Shown piece after piece: positions 1-9,940 of a DNA stretch of 30,755 nt; positions within the stretch are counted from its first letter, which is position 1; every line of letters starts with the position of its first letter. Position numbers and translations under genes: made by a program. The notes beneath the pieces are model-generated. The model saw only the letters and a program-made list of their open reading frames with translations. It did no database searches and was not told where the DNA came from. The stretch is taken from positions 1 to 30,755 of the forward strand of contig CAZNDN010000037.1 of the NCBI GenBank assembly GCA_964571815.1. The letters are read 5' to 3'. The stretch is from CAZNDN01 sp964571815. Its GTDB lineage: Bacteria; Fibrobacterota; Chitinivibrionia; Chitinivibrionales; WJKA01.

Positions 1-564
1 GTGTGGATGCTGGGGTGGAAGAGCGAGCATGCGGGCACGAAGGTGATCGGTACGGGGGGGTGTCTGGAGGTTCTGGGCATGCTCCTGTATTCGCCCTGTG
101 GAGATCACAACTACCCGCTGTTCGATATCACCAATACGGCTTTCTCGGTAACCCCGTTCAGGCAGATCAACTACTGCGGGTCGCCGTACAACTTCCTTGT
201 CAAGGAAACCCGGGGAGGGGATACGAAGACTCTCAAGAACGGAGACAACTATTCGGGTCACGGCATTCCCATGTACACAGGTTACGCTGAAAGTGACGTG
301 GGAGGGTGTACGATTGTCGAAGCCCCCGTGTCGACTGCCGCCCGCACCAATGCTGCGGGCATTACCTTTTCGGTCAACACCGTTGCATCGGGGAACACTC
401 CGGAGGCGCTCAGGCACATGCCGTGGTCGCGCTGCATGGTTTTCGACGCACGGGGTGCCGTTGTCGGCACGATCACTCGAGGAGGGAACAATGCCGGTCT
501 TTCTCCGCGGCCCGATCGGCTTGAGGGACCCGAGGCGATCCAGTTTCTGAAGATAGTGCGATAG
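1..564 (+). CDS. C-terminal fragment of a protein of unknown function, possibly secreted
   Basis: The window opens inside this gene. The reading frame is open from base 1 to the TAG at 562-564, giving 187 residues of the C-terminal part. I do not recognise the family. The visible part is rich in Gly, Asn and Thr and has scattered Cys (for example in YSPCGDHNY and NYCGSPYNF), which fits an exported beta-rich protein. The last 40 or so residues (MVFDARGAVVGTI ... FLKIVR) look like the D-x-x-G-R/A-x-V ... F/Y-x-L-K-V pattern of type IX-like C-terminal sorting modules seen on other secreted proteins in this window, but the match is weak. The gene converges on uvrA with only 36 bp between stop codons. 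The GTG at base 1 is not claimed as the start. Function is unknown. Confidence 0.6.
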   Translation: MWMLGWKSEHAGTKVIGTGGCLEVLGMLLYSPCGDHNYPLFDITNTAFSVTPFRQINYCGSPYNFLVKETRGGDTKTLKNGDNYSGHGIPMYTGYAESDVGGCTIVEAPVSTAARTNAAGITFSVNTVASGNTPEALRHMPWSRCMVFDARGAVVGTITRGGNNAGLSPRPDRLEGPEAIQFLKIVR

Positions 565-600
565 ATCTTCCCCATTGACCGATTGAAGGGCGCTCGCGGA

Positions 601-3600
601 TCAGCCGGCGCGCGATGATGCTGCGCGACGCCGGCATCTTCCGTTTCTTTCCCGCAGAAATGCATTGAGTACCTTTGCCGTGTGGGATCGTCCGGTGCAC
701 CGGGCTACCCGTGCGGGCGTGCCGCGGGCAACGACTCGCCCCCCGCCATCGCCGGCTTCGGGCCCCAGATCGATCACCCAGTCCGCTTCGGCGATCACGT
801 CCATGTTGTGCTCGATAACCACTACGGTACACCCCTTGTCGACCAGGCGGTGCAATACGCGAACAAGCTTCTCCACGTCGGCCATGTGGAGTCCCACCGT
901 CGGCTCGTCGAGCACGTACAATCGTGATTTGTCGCGCTCACGCCCTCCGTCGGAAGGAGTCCCGGTAAACCCGGCCAGTTCGGTAACCAGCTTTATCCGC
1001 TGAGCTTCGCCGCCGCTGAGCGTGGGCGACTGTCTCCCGAGCGTAAGATACCCCAGGCCGACATCCCTGAGCAGCTCGAGCGTGCGTGACAATGCGGGGT
1101 GAAACGAAAAGAACCGCGCCGCGCGGTCCACGCTCATGGAGAGGATGTCGGCGATGTTCATGCCGTTGAAGCGCACTTCGAGGATTTCCTGTTCGAATCG
1201 TGCACCCCCGCAACGCTCACAGGTGACCGTGACATCGGGCAGAAAACTCATCTCCACCTTTTTCACTCCCTGTCCCCCGCATGCTTCGCAGCGGCCGCCC
1301 GTGACGTTGAACGAGAAAGCGGAGGGGCCGAAGCCGCGGAGTCCGGCCTCAGGCGTACGGGCAAACAGCCTGCGGACTTCGTCCCAGATGCCCGTGTATG
1401 TTGCGGGGCATGAGCGGGGCGTGCGCCCGATGGGTCGCTGGTCGACTTCACCGGCGCTTCGCAGCAGCTCCGCACCCGTGATTGCGCGACACCCGGCCGT
1501 CTGCGCGCTTGGACCGCGCCGTCTTCGGCGGTTCAGCATTCGCGCCAGGTTGTCATGAAGCACGTCGCGCACGAGGGTGCTCTTGCCGCTGCCGCTGACA
1601 CCCGTTATGCAGATGAGTCTTCCCACGGGGAACGCGACCCGGATATTCTTCAGGTTATGAAGCCGTGCCCCGTGGACCACCACGGCCGGGAGATTTCGCA
1701 GCCGCGGCCCCCTGAGGGGCGTGCGCCGACGGTCGGCGTGTGGCGCGTGAGAAACCGTTCGCCGGAGGCATGAGCCCGTGATCGAATGTCTGCATCGTTT
1801 GATCGCACCGAGTGTGCCTTGTGCGACGACCCGGCCGCCCTGCTCGCCGGCCCACGGGCCGAGGTCAACGATATGATCCGCGGCACGAATGGTGGTTTCA
1901 TCATGTTCCACCACGACGACGGTATTGCCGCGTTGTTTCAGGTTCCGCAACGTCTTAAGCAGCATTTCGTTGTCGCGGGCATGAAGACCGATTGTCGGCT
2001 CATCGAGGATGTAGCATACGCCTCGAAGGCCCGATCCGAGCTGGGAAGCGAGCCTGATTCGCTGGGCTTCGCCGCCGCTGAGGGTGGGGGATGAGCGGTC
2101 CAGGCTCAGGTAACCGAGGCCGACCTGCTGAAGGAAACGGAGGCGGGAGCGAAGTTCGGGGACAATGTCGCGCACGATCTCCCGCTCAATGTCGGTGGGG
2201 GCAAACCGGGAAAAGAAGTGTCCGGCCTTCTCAACGCTCATTGCGGAGAACTCGGCGATTGATTTGCCCCGGAAGTGTATGGCCAGCGAATCGGGGCGAA
2301 GCCGTGCGCCGTTGCAGGCCCGACAGGGCCGTACCGTTGATGCGGGAGCGCGGGTGTTGTCTGCGGTTTTGTCGGACTCGCCGGGTTTCTCCGGACGAAC
2401 GCCCGTACCGCTGCAGCTCGGGCACCAGCCGTGAGGCGAGTTGAACGAAAAGAGCCGGGGGTCGGGCTCGTCGAAGCTTCGGCCGCACCGCGGACATGAC
2501 CGTTGGGCCGAGAAGACCGCCTGCCGGCCGGTCGAGCCGGCGCGGTGCACGTAGAGCGTCCCGCCTCCCGCGTCCAGGGCCCGGGCGACGGCCGCGCGCA
2601 CTTCGGATTCGGATTCCGGCGACGGTGTCAGGACGGCAACGGGAAGCTCGATAGTATGCTCCCTGTATCTTTCGAGCCGCGGCCAGTCGGCCGTTGAAAC
2701 GGGTTTGCCGTCGACGATCAGCCGATCGTAGCCTTTCGATGCCATACGGGCGGCCAGCGCGGTGTAGTAGCCTTTGCGGTTCAGTACGAGAGGCGCGCGG
2801 AGGTGGACCTTCTTGCCGCCGTAGCGCTTCATGATCCCGGCGGTGATCGACGCTTCACTCCGCGGCCGAATAGGCACCCGGCAGGAGGGGCAGTGCTGCG
2901 TCCCGAGTTTAACGAAGAGAAGACGAAGAAAGTGGTGAAGTTCGGTAACGGTCGCAACGGTGCTCTTGAGTCCTCCTCGACCGGCACGCTGCTCGATTGC
3001 CACGGTGGGGGGGATGCCCGAAATCGCATCAACATCGGGCCGCGAGACCGGCTGGACGAATTGCCGTGCGTACGCGTTCAGCGACTCCAGGTACCGCCGC
3101 TGCCCTTCGGCGAACAGAATGTCAAAGGCAACCGTGCTTTTTCCGCTACCGCTGATTCCGGTGATCACGGTGAGCCTGTCGCGGGGCAGGGACAGGGTGA
3201 CGTTCTTGAGATTGTGCTCGCGCGCGTGACTGATTCGGATATCGTTCGAGTGTTTCCGTCCGGTTGTCCGGTGTCGTTTCCTTCCGGTCTTCGGGGTGAC
3301 AAATGAGGGTGTCCTGAGCGCCCGACCCGTATGGCTTTCGGGGACGCCGGCTACGGTTTCGGGCGTGCCTGCACACACGACCGCGCCGCCGTTGTCGCCT
3401 CCCTCCGGGCCGAGATCGATTATCCAGTCGGCCGCGCGCACCACATCCATGTTGTGCTCGATAACCACCAGGGAGTGCCCGCGTGTCAGGAGGGCCCTGA
3501 GGGAGCGGAGAAGTGTGGCGATATCGTGGAAGTGGAGTCCGGTAGTGGGCTCGTCGAACAGAAACAGGATGCGTCGGGTATCGCCGGCCGAGGCCACGAG

Positions 3601-6072
3601 GTGGCGTGCCAGTTTCAGCCGCTGTGCTTCACCGCCGCTGAGGGTGGGGACCGGCTGACCGAGCCGGAGATAGTCGAGGCCGACTTCCTTCAGCGGCGAG
3701 AGAGCGCGAAGGATCTCCGGACGATCCAGGAAGAACTCGCCGGCCTCCGAAACGGTCATCTCCAGGACATCGGCGATCGAGACACTGCCTTCCAGCGTTA
3801 CTTGCAGAATTTCCGGCCTGAACCGCCTTCCGCCGCAGTCGGGACACCGCAGGTAGACATCGCTGAGAAACTGCATCTCGATATGCTCAAACCCGTTGCC
3901 CTTGCAGCTCGGACATCGTCCCCTGTCGGAGTTGAAACTGAATGTCCCGGCCGTATACTTTCGCCGGCGGGCCGCGGGGAGTGAGGCGAACAGCCTGCGG
4001 ATCGGCTCCCACGCGCCCACATAGCTTGCCGGATTGGCTCGCGTGGTTTTGCCGATCGACGACTGATCGACCAGGACGACGTCATCGATCAGCTCGTGTC
4101 CCTCGATAGCTTCATGTGCTCCCGGACGATCGACGGGCCGGTGTTTGAGCCTGCGAATACCCCTGAAGCAAATATCCTCTACCAGCGTTGACTTTCCGCT
4201 GCCGCTGACCCCGGTAATACAGACGAGACGGTTGAGTGGGATCGAGACGTCGATATGGTGAAGGTTGTGCTCGGATGCGCCGCGTATCCGGATAGTGTTC
4301 CCGGGAGTGGTTGGTGCAGGTGTCGGCCGGTTCGGCTCGTCGACGCGCATCGCGCCGGTCAGGTAGCGCGCGGTCAGGGACCGGCGGCATCGGAGAAGCG
4401 AGGGGAGACTCCCGGCATGCACGATACGTCCGCCGTGTTCTCCCGGGCCGGGCCCCAGATCGATGACCCGGTCGGCGGCCCCGATTACACCGGGGTCGTG
4501 CTCGACCACCAGGAGGGTGTTGCCGGCGTCCCGCAGACGTCGCAGGATACCGACCAGACGGTCGATGTCGCGAGGGTGGAGCCCGATGCTGGGCTCGTCG
4601 AGTACGAAAAGCGTATTAACCAGCGATGTGCCCAGGGCGGTGGTGAGGTTGATTCGCTGCACTTCACCTCCGCTCAGGGTGCGGGATTGACGGTCGAGAG
4701 TCAGGTAGCCGAGGCCGACTTCCATCAGGTAGTTCAGTCGTGTGCGAATTTCCCCCAGCAGTACTTCCGTCGCCTTGTCGAGGGGGGCGGGGAGCGCAAG
4801 GTCTTCGAAAAAGTCTCTGCAGGTATCAATCGACATTGTGGAGAGATCACGGATACCGAAGCCGGGAGGGGCGCCGATACGCCACAGCAGCGCCTCCGGT
4901 TTGAGGCGCGCTCCCCGGCAGGCGGGGCATGTGTCGTAGGTCCGGTACCGCGAGAGCAGCACCCTGATGTGCATGCGGTAGCTCTTGCTTTCCAGCCAGT
5001 CGAAGAAGCGCTTCACCCCGTACCAGACCCCTTCCTCCCAGGGACCTTCACCGTCGATCACCCAGCGTCGCTGTGGGGAGGAAAGTTGACACCAGGGTAT
5101 GTCGATTGGAACGTCTCGGCGGCGGGCGAAGTCGAGAAGATCGGTTTGGCATTCGCGGTAGCTCGAAGTCTGCCAGGGCTTGATCGCACCTTCGGCCAGA
5201 GAAAGCGTGGGATCGGGCACTACCAGGTCGTAGTCGATACCGATGGTACGGCCGAATCCTCGACAGGTCCGGCAGGCGCCGACGGCGGAGTTGAAAGAGA
5301 AGAGCCCCGGCGTGGGGGGGCGGTAGGCAATGTCGCAGGAGGGACAATGTAGCGATGAAGAAAAAGGGATCGATTCCCGGGCCTTGCCGGACTTGTCGAG
5401 GGCGTAGACCGTGAGACGACCGCGACCGTGATGCAGGCCGGCATCGAAGTCTTCAATGAGCCGGCTCCTGTTTTCGTCGCGTACCGTTACCCTGTCCTGC
5501 ACTACTTCGAGCATGCGTTCCCCGCGGCTGTGGATTCGCGTGTAGCCTTGGCGGGAAAGGAGTGTGCGCACTTCTTCATCGGAAAAATTCCCGGGTACGG
5601 CAACGGGAAAGGTGATGAGGACCGTTTGACCGCGGAGCGGCCCACGGCGCAGGCGCTCAAGGATCGTCCGGGGAGAGTCACGTGTGACGGGTTGGTTGCA
5701 GTTGCGGCAGTAGAGACGGGCGGCCCGGGCGAAGAGCAGTTTGAGATGATCCGCAAGCTCGGTCATCGTGCCTACCGTGGATCGTGAGGTGCGCACGGGG
5801 TTGGTCTGGTCTATTGCGATCGCCGGCGGTATGCCTTCAATACGATCGGTAGACGGTTTGTCCATACGGTCGAGGAACTGACGAGCATAGGAGGAGAAGG
5901 TCTCCACGTATCGCCGCTGCCCTTCGGAGTAGACCGTATCGAAGGCCAGGGAAGATTTCCCGGAACCACTGACGCCGGTAACCACTATGAGTTCATTGAG
6001 CGGCAGTCGCAGAGAGAGGTTCTTGAGGTTGTTCTGCCGTGCACCTTCGATGACAATGCTATTTCCGGCCAT
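601..6072 (-). CDS. uvrA: Tandem (double-length) excinuclease ABC subunit A
   Basis: This is the UvrA DNA-damage-sensing ATPase of nucleotide excision repair. It works in the cytoplasm with UvrB. A normal UvrA has about 940 residues and two ABC ATPase halves. This ORF has 1823 residues and four: Walker A motifs G[VI]SGSGKS occur near residues 33, 622, 970 and 1490. Four ABC signatures (LSGGEVQR once, LSGGEAQR three times) and repeated CxxC zinc modules are present in both copies. So two complete UvrA units are fused head to tail, joining near residue 935-945. Tandem UvrA is known from Chlamydiae, and I believe from some Planctomycetes. I chose the ATG at 6070-6072 because the family sequence begins there (MAGNSIVIEGARQNNLKNL). 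The frame stays open back to 6630, but that extension is low-complexity, lacks homology and would overlap the divergent ptsI-like gene. No copy appears degenerate in its motifs. Confidence 0.95.
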   Translation of the reverse strand: MAGNSIVIEGARQNNLKNLSLRLPLNELIVVTGVSGSGKSSLAFDTVYSEGQRRYVETFSSYARQFLDRMDKPSTDRIEGIPPAIAIDQTNPVRTSRSTVGTMTELADHLKLLFARAARLYCRNCNQPVTRDSPRTILERLRRGPLRGQTVLITFPVAVPGNFSDEEVRTLLSRQGYTRIHSRGERMLEVVQDRVTVRDENRSRLIEDFDAGLHHGRGRLTVYALDKSGKARESIPFSSSLHCPSCDIAYRPPTPGLFSFNSAVGACRTCRGFGRTIGIDYDLVVPDPTLSLAEGAIKPWQTSSYRECQTDLLDFARRRDVPIDIPWCQLSSPQRRWVIDGEGPWEEGVWYGVKRFFDWLESKSYRMHIRVLLSRYRTYDTCPACRGARLKPEALLWRIGAPPGFGIRDLSTMSIDTCRDFFEDLALPAPLDKATEVLLGEIRTRLNYLMEVGLGYLTLDRQSRTLSGGEVQRINLTTALGTSLVNTLFVLDEPSIGLHPRDIDRLVGILRRLRDAGNTLLVVEHDPGVIGAADRVIDLGPGPGEHGGRIVHAGSLPSLLRCRRSLTARYLTGAMRVDEPNRPTPAPTTPGNTIRIRGASEHNLHHIDVSIPLNRLVCITGVSGSGKSTLVEDICFRGIRRLKHRPVDRPGAHEAIEGHELIDDVVLVDQSSIGKTTRANPASYVGAWEPIRRLFASLPAARRRKYTAGTFSFNSDRGRCPSCKGNGFEHIEMQFLSDVYLRCPDCGGRRFRPEILQVTLEGSVSIADVLEMTVSEAGEFFLDRPEILRALSPLKEVGLDYLRLGQPVPTLSGGEAQRLKLARHLVASAGDTRRILFLFDEPTTGLHFHDIATLLRSLRALLTRGHSLVVIEHNMDVVRAADWIIDLGPEGGDNGGAVVCAGTPETVAGVPESHTGRALRTPSFVTPKTGRKRHRTTGRKHSNDIRISHAREHNLKNVTLSLPRDRLTVITGISGSGKSTVAFDILFAEGQRRYLESLNAYARQFVQPVSRPDVDAISGIPPTVAIEQRAGRGGLKSTVATVTELHHFLRLLFVKLGTQHCPSCRVPIRPRSEASITAGIMKRYGGKKVHLRAPLVLNRKGYYTALAARMASKGYDRLIVDGKPVSTADWPRLERYREHTIELPVAVLTPSPESESEVRAAVARALDAGGGTLYVHRAGSTGRQAVFSAQRSCPRCGRSFDEPDPRLFSFNSPHGWCPSCSGTGVRPEKPGESDKTADNTRAPASTVRPCRACNGARLRPDSLAIHFRGKSIAEFSAMSVEKAGHFFSRFAPTDIEREIVRDIVPELRSRLRFLQQVGLGYLSLDRSSPTLSGGEAQRIRLASQLGSGLRGVCYILDEPTIGLHARDNEMLLKTLRNLKQRGNTVVVVEHDETTIRAADHIVDLGPWAGEQGGRVVAQGTLGAIKRCRHSITGSCLRRTVSHAPHADRRRTPLRGPRLRNLPAVVVHGARLHNLKNIRVAFPVGRLICITGVSGSGKSTLVRDVLHDNLARMLNRRRRRGPSAQTAGCRAITGAELLRSAGEVDQRPIGRTPRSCPATYTGIWDEVRRLFARTPEAGLRGFGPSAFSFNVTGGRCEACGGQGVKKVEMSFLPDVTVTCERCGGARFEQEILEVRFNGMNIADILSMSVDRAARFFSFHPALSRTLELLRDVGLGYLTLGRQSPTLSGGEAQRIKLVTELAGFTGTPSDGGRERDKSRLYVLDEPTVGLHMADVEKLVRVLHRLVDKGCTVVVIEHNMDVIAEADWVIDLGPEAGDGGGRVVARGTPARVARCTGRSHTAKVLNAFLRERNGRCRRRAASSRAG

Positions 6073-6571
6073 GGTGTTTCCCGGTTGTGTGTTCCCGGGG
6101 CAAGGATAATCCGTGGGGGTATCACCAGAGGTTGGAACCGCCGGAGACCGATTACGGCACTCTTCGGAAGAAGGGCCTCTGAACTCATAAAAATAGATCT
6201 CAGTGATCGGCAATGAGACGGAGGGCTCGGTTTTTCGTCCGGAGCTTACCGTGCCGAGCAGTCCTTTCAGGTTCCATGGAGCTTCTTGCGGCCTTCGATT
6301 CGGTACGTCGCGGGCGGGGTGGGGTCGGTGAGGGCTTTTCGGCTCTTGGCGGGTTCCGGATGTGAGCCTGTTGCACGTGCAGACTCGATTTATTTTACCA
6401 CTATCGGCCCCTTGGACGTACATTATTGGAGAGGATGTGCATGGAGGAGTCCCGTGCGACGTGCGCGGGGAGGTGCGAGGTGATTCGTTGCGAAGGGGAC
6501 TGAGGGTTGTTGTATGCAGCTCTCGCTCCGGTCGGGGCCGGGGAGGATTCGGTTGAGAAAAGGATTGAGCA
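6073..6571. other. Divergent intergenic region between uvrA and the enzyme I gene
   Basis: About 500 bp separate the uvrA start from the ptsI-like start. An open frame antisense to this stretch extends uvrA, but its composition (Pro/Arg/Thr/Ser-rich) and the overlap with the next gene argue against translation. An AT-richer island near 6385-6432 (containing TTTATTTTACC and ACATTATTGG) is the only promoter-like place. I could not find a convincing -35/-10 pair on either strand there; a TTGCAC/TATTTT pair has only a 14-base spacer. Confidence 0.5.
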
Positions 6572-8242
6572 ATGACTGAAAAGACGCTTTCGAGTTCCAG
6601 TTTGAAGCGCTTCAAGGGAGTGGCGGTCAATGCGGGTCAGGTAGTGGCGCCGGTGTGCTTATACTCCGCGGCCAGGAGGCACAGTCTCGATGAGCGCTAC
6701 CTCAGCAGCGACGCCGAAGTGGAAAAAGAGCTTACGCGGCTCGACAAAGCGGTCGAAGAGGGTATGAAGGAACTGGACGAGGTGGCCGATCGGGTCGAGA
6801 AAGGGGTAGGCAAGGCCGAGGCCGAGATTTTTGTCACCCAGAAGCATATCATGGGCGACCCGGAGATTCTCAATGAGATCAGGAAGAGGGTGACCGCCGA
6901 CAGGCGGAATCTCGAATGGGTTGTGTCCGATGTGTACCGGGACTATGAAAAGAAGTTCTCCCAGCTTGACAACGAGTATTTCAGGGAGCGCTCAGGTGAT
7001 TTCAGCGAAATCCGTCATCGTCTTCTGGACCGACTTGCCAATATCAGACCGGGCTTCGTATGTCGCACGCAGCCGCGTTGCACACGCGGAAACGATCGCG
7101 TGATCGTGGCCGAGGAGTTGACGGCGCAGATGATGGCGCACATGCAGTTGCAGAACGTGCGCGGCATTGTGACGGAGCGGGGAGGCGTGTCTTCACACGC
7201 GGCGATCATTGCTCATTCACTCGGCGTGCCCGCGGTCAGCGGAGCGAGGGGAGTGTTTCATTCGGTCGACTGCGGAGATATGATGCTGGTTGACGGGGAC
7301 ACGGGGGAGGTGATTGTAGAGCCGGATGAGGAGACGATCCGCGGAGTGATTCCCTCCGATGAGGTTGATCTTGAGAAATCCTGCCCCCTTGTGACGCCGG
7401 CCGGCATGGAAGTCCTGGCGAACGCCAGTCTCATGGAGGATGTCGACCTTGCGGCGAGGTTTCACGCCGACGGGATTGGACTGTTTCGCACGGAAATAGC
7501 TTTCATGCGCGCCGATCGTCTGCTCCACGAGGACGATCAGGTGGCCCTGTACACGAAAGTGGTGAACCGCATGGGCGACCGTCCGGTTACGTTTCGCCTC
7601 CTCGATGTCGGTGGAGACAAAGCACTGCCGTTTCTGCAGATCGAAAAGGAGGACAACCCGTCGCTGGGCTGGCGCGGCGCACGTTTCCTTCTTGGAAACA
7701 GGGAGATCCTCGCCTCGCAGGTACGGGCGTTGGTCCGGCTCGCTCGCGCCGCTCCTGTTCGAATTCTGTATCCCATGATTGTGGATGCAGGACAGGTGCG
7801 GGAGTTGAACGAAGCGGTCCTGGCGATTGTTGATTCGGAGGGCGGCAACAAGGACCAGGTCAAAGTCGGCGCCATGTTCGAGGTGCCCAGTGCGTGCGTA
7901 CAGGCCGAGCAGATCATGAGGAACGTCGATTTCGCGAGTGTGGGCTCCAATGATCTGATACAGTACCTCTTCGCGGTGGACAGAAACAACAGCCTCGTCT
8001 CCTCCGACTACAATCCGGAGCATCCGGCATTGTGGGAGACGCTTTCCCGCCTGGCCCAGGCGTCGAGGACTACCGAAACGCCGCTGTCGGTTTGCGGAGA
8101 GATGGCCGGCCGTGCGGGGATGGCCGCTCGTTTCCTTGATGTGGGGATCTCATCCATGAGCGTGGCTCCGCGGTTGATTCCCAAATTGAGAAATGAGATG
8201 AGTGCCTATGCCGGCCGGCAGGCCGTCACCGCCGGGGCGTAG
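6572..8242 (+). CDS. ptsI: Phosphoenolpyruvate-protein phosphotransferase (PTS enzyme I homologue)
   Basis: Enzyme I autophosphorylates from phosphoenolpyruvate on a histidine and passes the phosphate to HPr, starting the PTS cascade in the cytoplasm. The 556 residues match the usual length of about 570. The N-terminal HPr-binding/helical part is followed by the swivelling phosphohistidine domain with TERGGVSSHAAIIAHSLGVP, His209 being the expected phospho-acceptor. The C-terminal PEP-binding barrel contains FRTEIAFM, GSNDLIQY and VCGEMAG with the expected catalytic Cys508. The ATG at 6572 follows AAAAGG at a workable distance. No HPr, EIIA or sugar permease lies nearby, so it may serve a regulatory PTS or an HPr encoded elsewhere. 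It converges on the prepilin peptidase gene. Confidence 0.92.
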   Translation: MTEKTLSSSSLKRFKGVAVNAGQVVAPVCLYSAARRHSLDERYLSSDAEVEKELTRLDKAVEEGMKELDEVADRVEKGVGKAEAEIFVTQKHIMGDPEILNEIRKRVTADRRNLEWVVSDVYRDYEKKFSQLDNEYFRERSGDFSEIRHRLLDRLANIRPGFVCRTQPRCTRGNDRVIVAEELTAQMMAHMQLQNVRGIVTERGGVSSHAAIIAHSLGVPAVSGARGVFHSVDCGDMMLVDGDTGEVIVEPDEETIRGVIPSDEVDLEKSCPLVTPAGMEVLANASLMEDVDLAARFHADGIGLFRTEIAFMRADRLLHEDDQVALYTKVVNRMGDRPVTFRLLDVGGDKALPFLQIEKEDNPSLGWRGARFLLGNREILASQVRALVRLARAAPVRILYPMIVDAGQVRELNEAVLAIVDSEGGNKDQVKVGAMFEVPSACVQAEQIMRNVDFASVGSNDLIQYLFAVDRNNSLVSSDYNPEHPALWETLSRLAQASRTTETPLSVCGEMAGRAGMAARFLDVGISSMSVAPRLIPKLRNEMSAYAGRQAVTAGA

Positions 8243-8286
8243 ACTCAGGAACGAGGCAAGAGGGTGATATGATGAGGGGCGTGTTC

Positions 8287-8307
8287 AACCGCGCGGGCCC
8301 GGCGGTT
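8287..8307 (+). terminator. Weak hairpin between convergent genes
   Basis: AACCGC (8287-8292) can pair with GCGGTT (8302-8307) around a GC-rich loop that is itself palindromic. It sits just after the enzyme I gene and touches the stop of the convergent prepilin peptidase gene. There is no T-run, so it is only a possible terminator. Confidence 0.25.
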
Positions 8308-9113
8308 CAGAATGCCAGGGACAGATAGAGTCCGACAAGTTGGTCTCCCCAGAGGGCTGCAATCCATACTCCCAGAGCGAGAAAAGGTCCGAACGGTATG
8401 CGGTGTTCTTCGCCGAGCCTTCGTGCCAGCAGCAGCGCTCCCCCCACGAGTGCGCCGGAAAAAGACGCCAGTACGATTCCCACCAGAGTGATTTGCCATC
8501 CCCAGAGGGCACCCAGAAACGTCATCAGCTTGATATCCCCGCCGCCCATGGCATCTTCCTTGCGAAGGACCCATTGGCCGATCGCCCCGACCATCAGGAG
8601 GGAACCGCCCCCCGCGACGATACCCATGAGGGCCTGAAGCGGTGTGACGCCGCCGGGGGCAAACGCCGCCGCGACTGCAATACCAAGGCCCGGCAGCGTG
8701 ATTTCATCGGGAATAATGTAGTGCTCCAAATCAATGAGCGAGACCGGAATGAGCACCAGAAGTGAAAGTGCCTGCACCACCAGGGGCACGATTTCCCAGG
8801 GACCCGATGCCGAGTCGATGCCGGGCCTGAGCATGAATACCCATATCCCCGCTGCCCCCAGCCCCGTTCCCAGTTCAACCAGAGGATAGCGCAGGTCGAT
8901 TGTCGTACCGCATCGCGGGCATTTACCTCGAAGGATTGCATAGCTGATCAGGGGAATATTGTGGAGGGGCGGGATAGGCGTATTGCATGCCGGGCAATGG
9001 GAGCCGGGGTGTATGATTGATTCGCCTCGGGGAAGGCGCCAGACAAGAACATTGAAGAACGAACCAACGACGAGTCCGAAACATAAGGCCACAACAATCC
9101 AGTACCACTCCAT
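8307..9113 (-). CDS. pilD: Prepilin peptidase / N-methyltransferase (A24 family)
   Basis: This polytopic inner-membrane enzyme cleaves the short leader of type IV pilin-like proteins and N-methylates the new N-terminus; it serves pili or type II secretion. At 268 residues it has the expected length. The N-terminal segment has GSFFNVLVWRLPRGES, followed by the cytoplasmic zinc module with two CxxC pairs (CPAC near residue 40 and CPRC near 65). The two catalytic aspartates lie in SLIDLEHYIIPDE and in AMGGGDIKLM. Several hydrophobic segments follow. It begins 25 bp after the CvpA-like gene on the same strand, so the two are probably cotranscribed. No pilin or assembly ATPase gene is in the window. 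Confidence 0.93.
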   Translation of the reverse strand: MEWYWIVVALCFGLVVGSFFNVLVWRLPRGESIIHPGSHCPACNTPIPPLHNIPLISYAILRGKCPRCGTTIDLRYPLVELGTGLGAAGIWVFMLRPGIDSASGPWEIVPLVVQALSLLVLIPVSLIDLEHYIIPDEITLPGLGIAVAAAFAPGGVTPLQALMGIVAGGGSLLMVGAIGQWVLRKEDAMGGGDIKLMTFLGALWGWQITLVGIVLASFSGALVGGALLLARRLGEEHRIPFGPFLALGVWIAALWGDQLVGLYLSLAF

Positions 9114-9138
9114 TTCGCCTGTGCTCCCTGTTCAATGC

Positions 9139-9765
9139 TCAGTTGCTCCGGTTCCGTTCGGAGATGCCGGCGGTGCCTGAATCGTACGCGGCCTTGGCGG
9201 AATCGACCTTTTGGCGAAATTGTTCAATTCGGTTTCCGGTCTCCAGGAGTTTCTTCACGGGTTGGCTTTCGATGATATTTTCGTGCAATCCCGGCTTGTT
9301 TCCTCGAAAGGGTGGTGCCAGAGAAGGAGGAAGTCCGGACAGAAAGGAGTAGAGCCGGGAGTCTTCCAGCCTTCGGTGAAGCCGGCGCAGGGGAAGGGCC
9401 GAGAGTACGGTTACCACGAGCGTGGCCAGAAGGACCGCTTTTGCCAGACCTATCAGGCCTCCGCAGAGTCGATCGACCCAGCCCAGCACGGTAAGATGGA
9501 CAATTCGGCGTACAACCCATCCGAGGGCCAGAGCGGCTGCTGTTGCGGCAAGAAAAACCGAAAGGAACGCCAGTGCCGTCCGCGTGGCGGCTGCCAGGGG
9601 GAGGAACTCCAGCCACGGTGTGAATGCCCGGTAGCCTGCCATTGCGGCGGCGAAACCGGTGATCACCGCGATCAGCCGGGTCGCTTCACCGATCAAGCCC
9701 CGTTTCACGCCGATGACGACCAGCATGAGACCGACACACGCCGCCAGTATATCAAATATATGCAT
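9139..9765 (-). CDS. CvpA family membrane protein
   Basis: This 208-residue protein has about four hydrophobic segments in its first 130 residues and a charged, soluble C-terminal tail. The pattern IFDILAACVGLMLVVIGVKRGLIGE at the start, a glycine-rich second helix and VGWVDRLCGGLIGLAKAVLL (as LGWVDRLCGGLIGL) near residue 100 match the CvpA family (colicin V production). The molecular role of the family is not well defined; links to envelope maintenance are reported. It is the promoter-proximal gene of a two-gene unit with the prepilin peptidase. The ATG at 9763-9765 has no obvious Shine-Dalgarno sequence. Confidence 0.82.
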   Translation of the reverse strand: MHIFDILAACVGLMLVVIGVKRGLIGEATRLIAVITGFAAAMAGYRAFTPWLEFLPLAAATRTALAFLSVFLAATAAALALGWVVRRIVHLTVLGWVDRLCGGLIGLAKAVLLATLVVTVLSALPLRRLHRRLEDSRLYSFLSGLPPSLAPPFRGNKPGLHENIIESQPVKKLLETGNRIEQFRQKVDSAKAAYDSGTAGISERNRSN

Positions 9766-9940
9766 GAATACGACTGTCCGGAGCGTTCGCGGAATGCCGC
9801 GAGCCCTGTTCGGCTTTCGACGGTATCGTCGAGGTATCTTTCGGGCTCGTACTCGGAAAACCGCACACCCGATTTCGCGGCCGGACCGGGCGCCGCTCCG
9901 GCCTTTCGGCGTCTCCTCGTGTCCATGGCCGTTGAACGGA

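Noticed and set aside
4255..5352. 365-codon plus-strand open frame inside uvrA
   Set aside because: Antisense to strongly conserved UvrA coding sequence; its composition is a GC-rich shadow with no motif.
6073..6630. N-terminal extension of the uvrA frame by 186 codons
   Set aside because: Low-complexity Pro/Arg/Thr-rich sequence with no UvrA similarity, overlapping the start of the divergent enzyme I gene; the family N-terminus begins exactly at the ATG at 6072.
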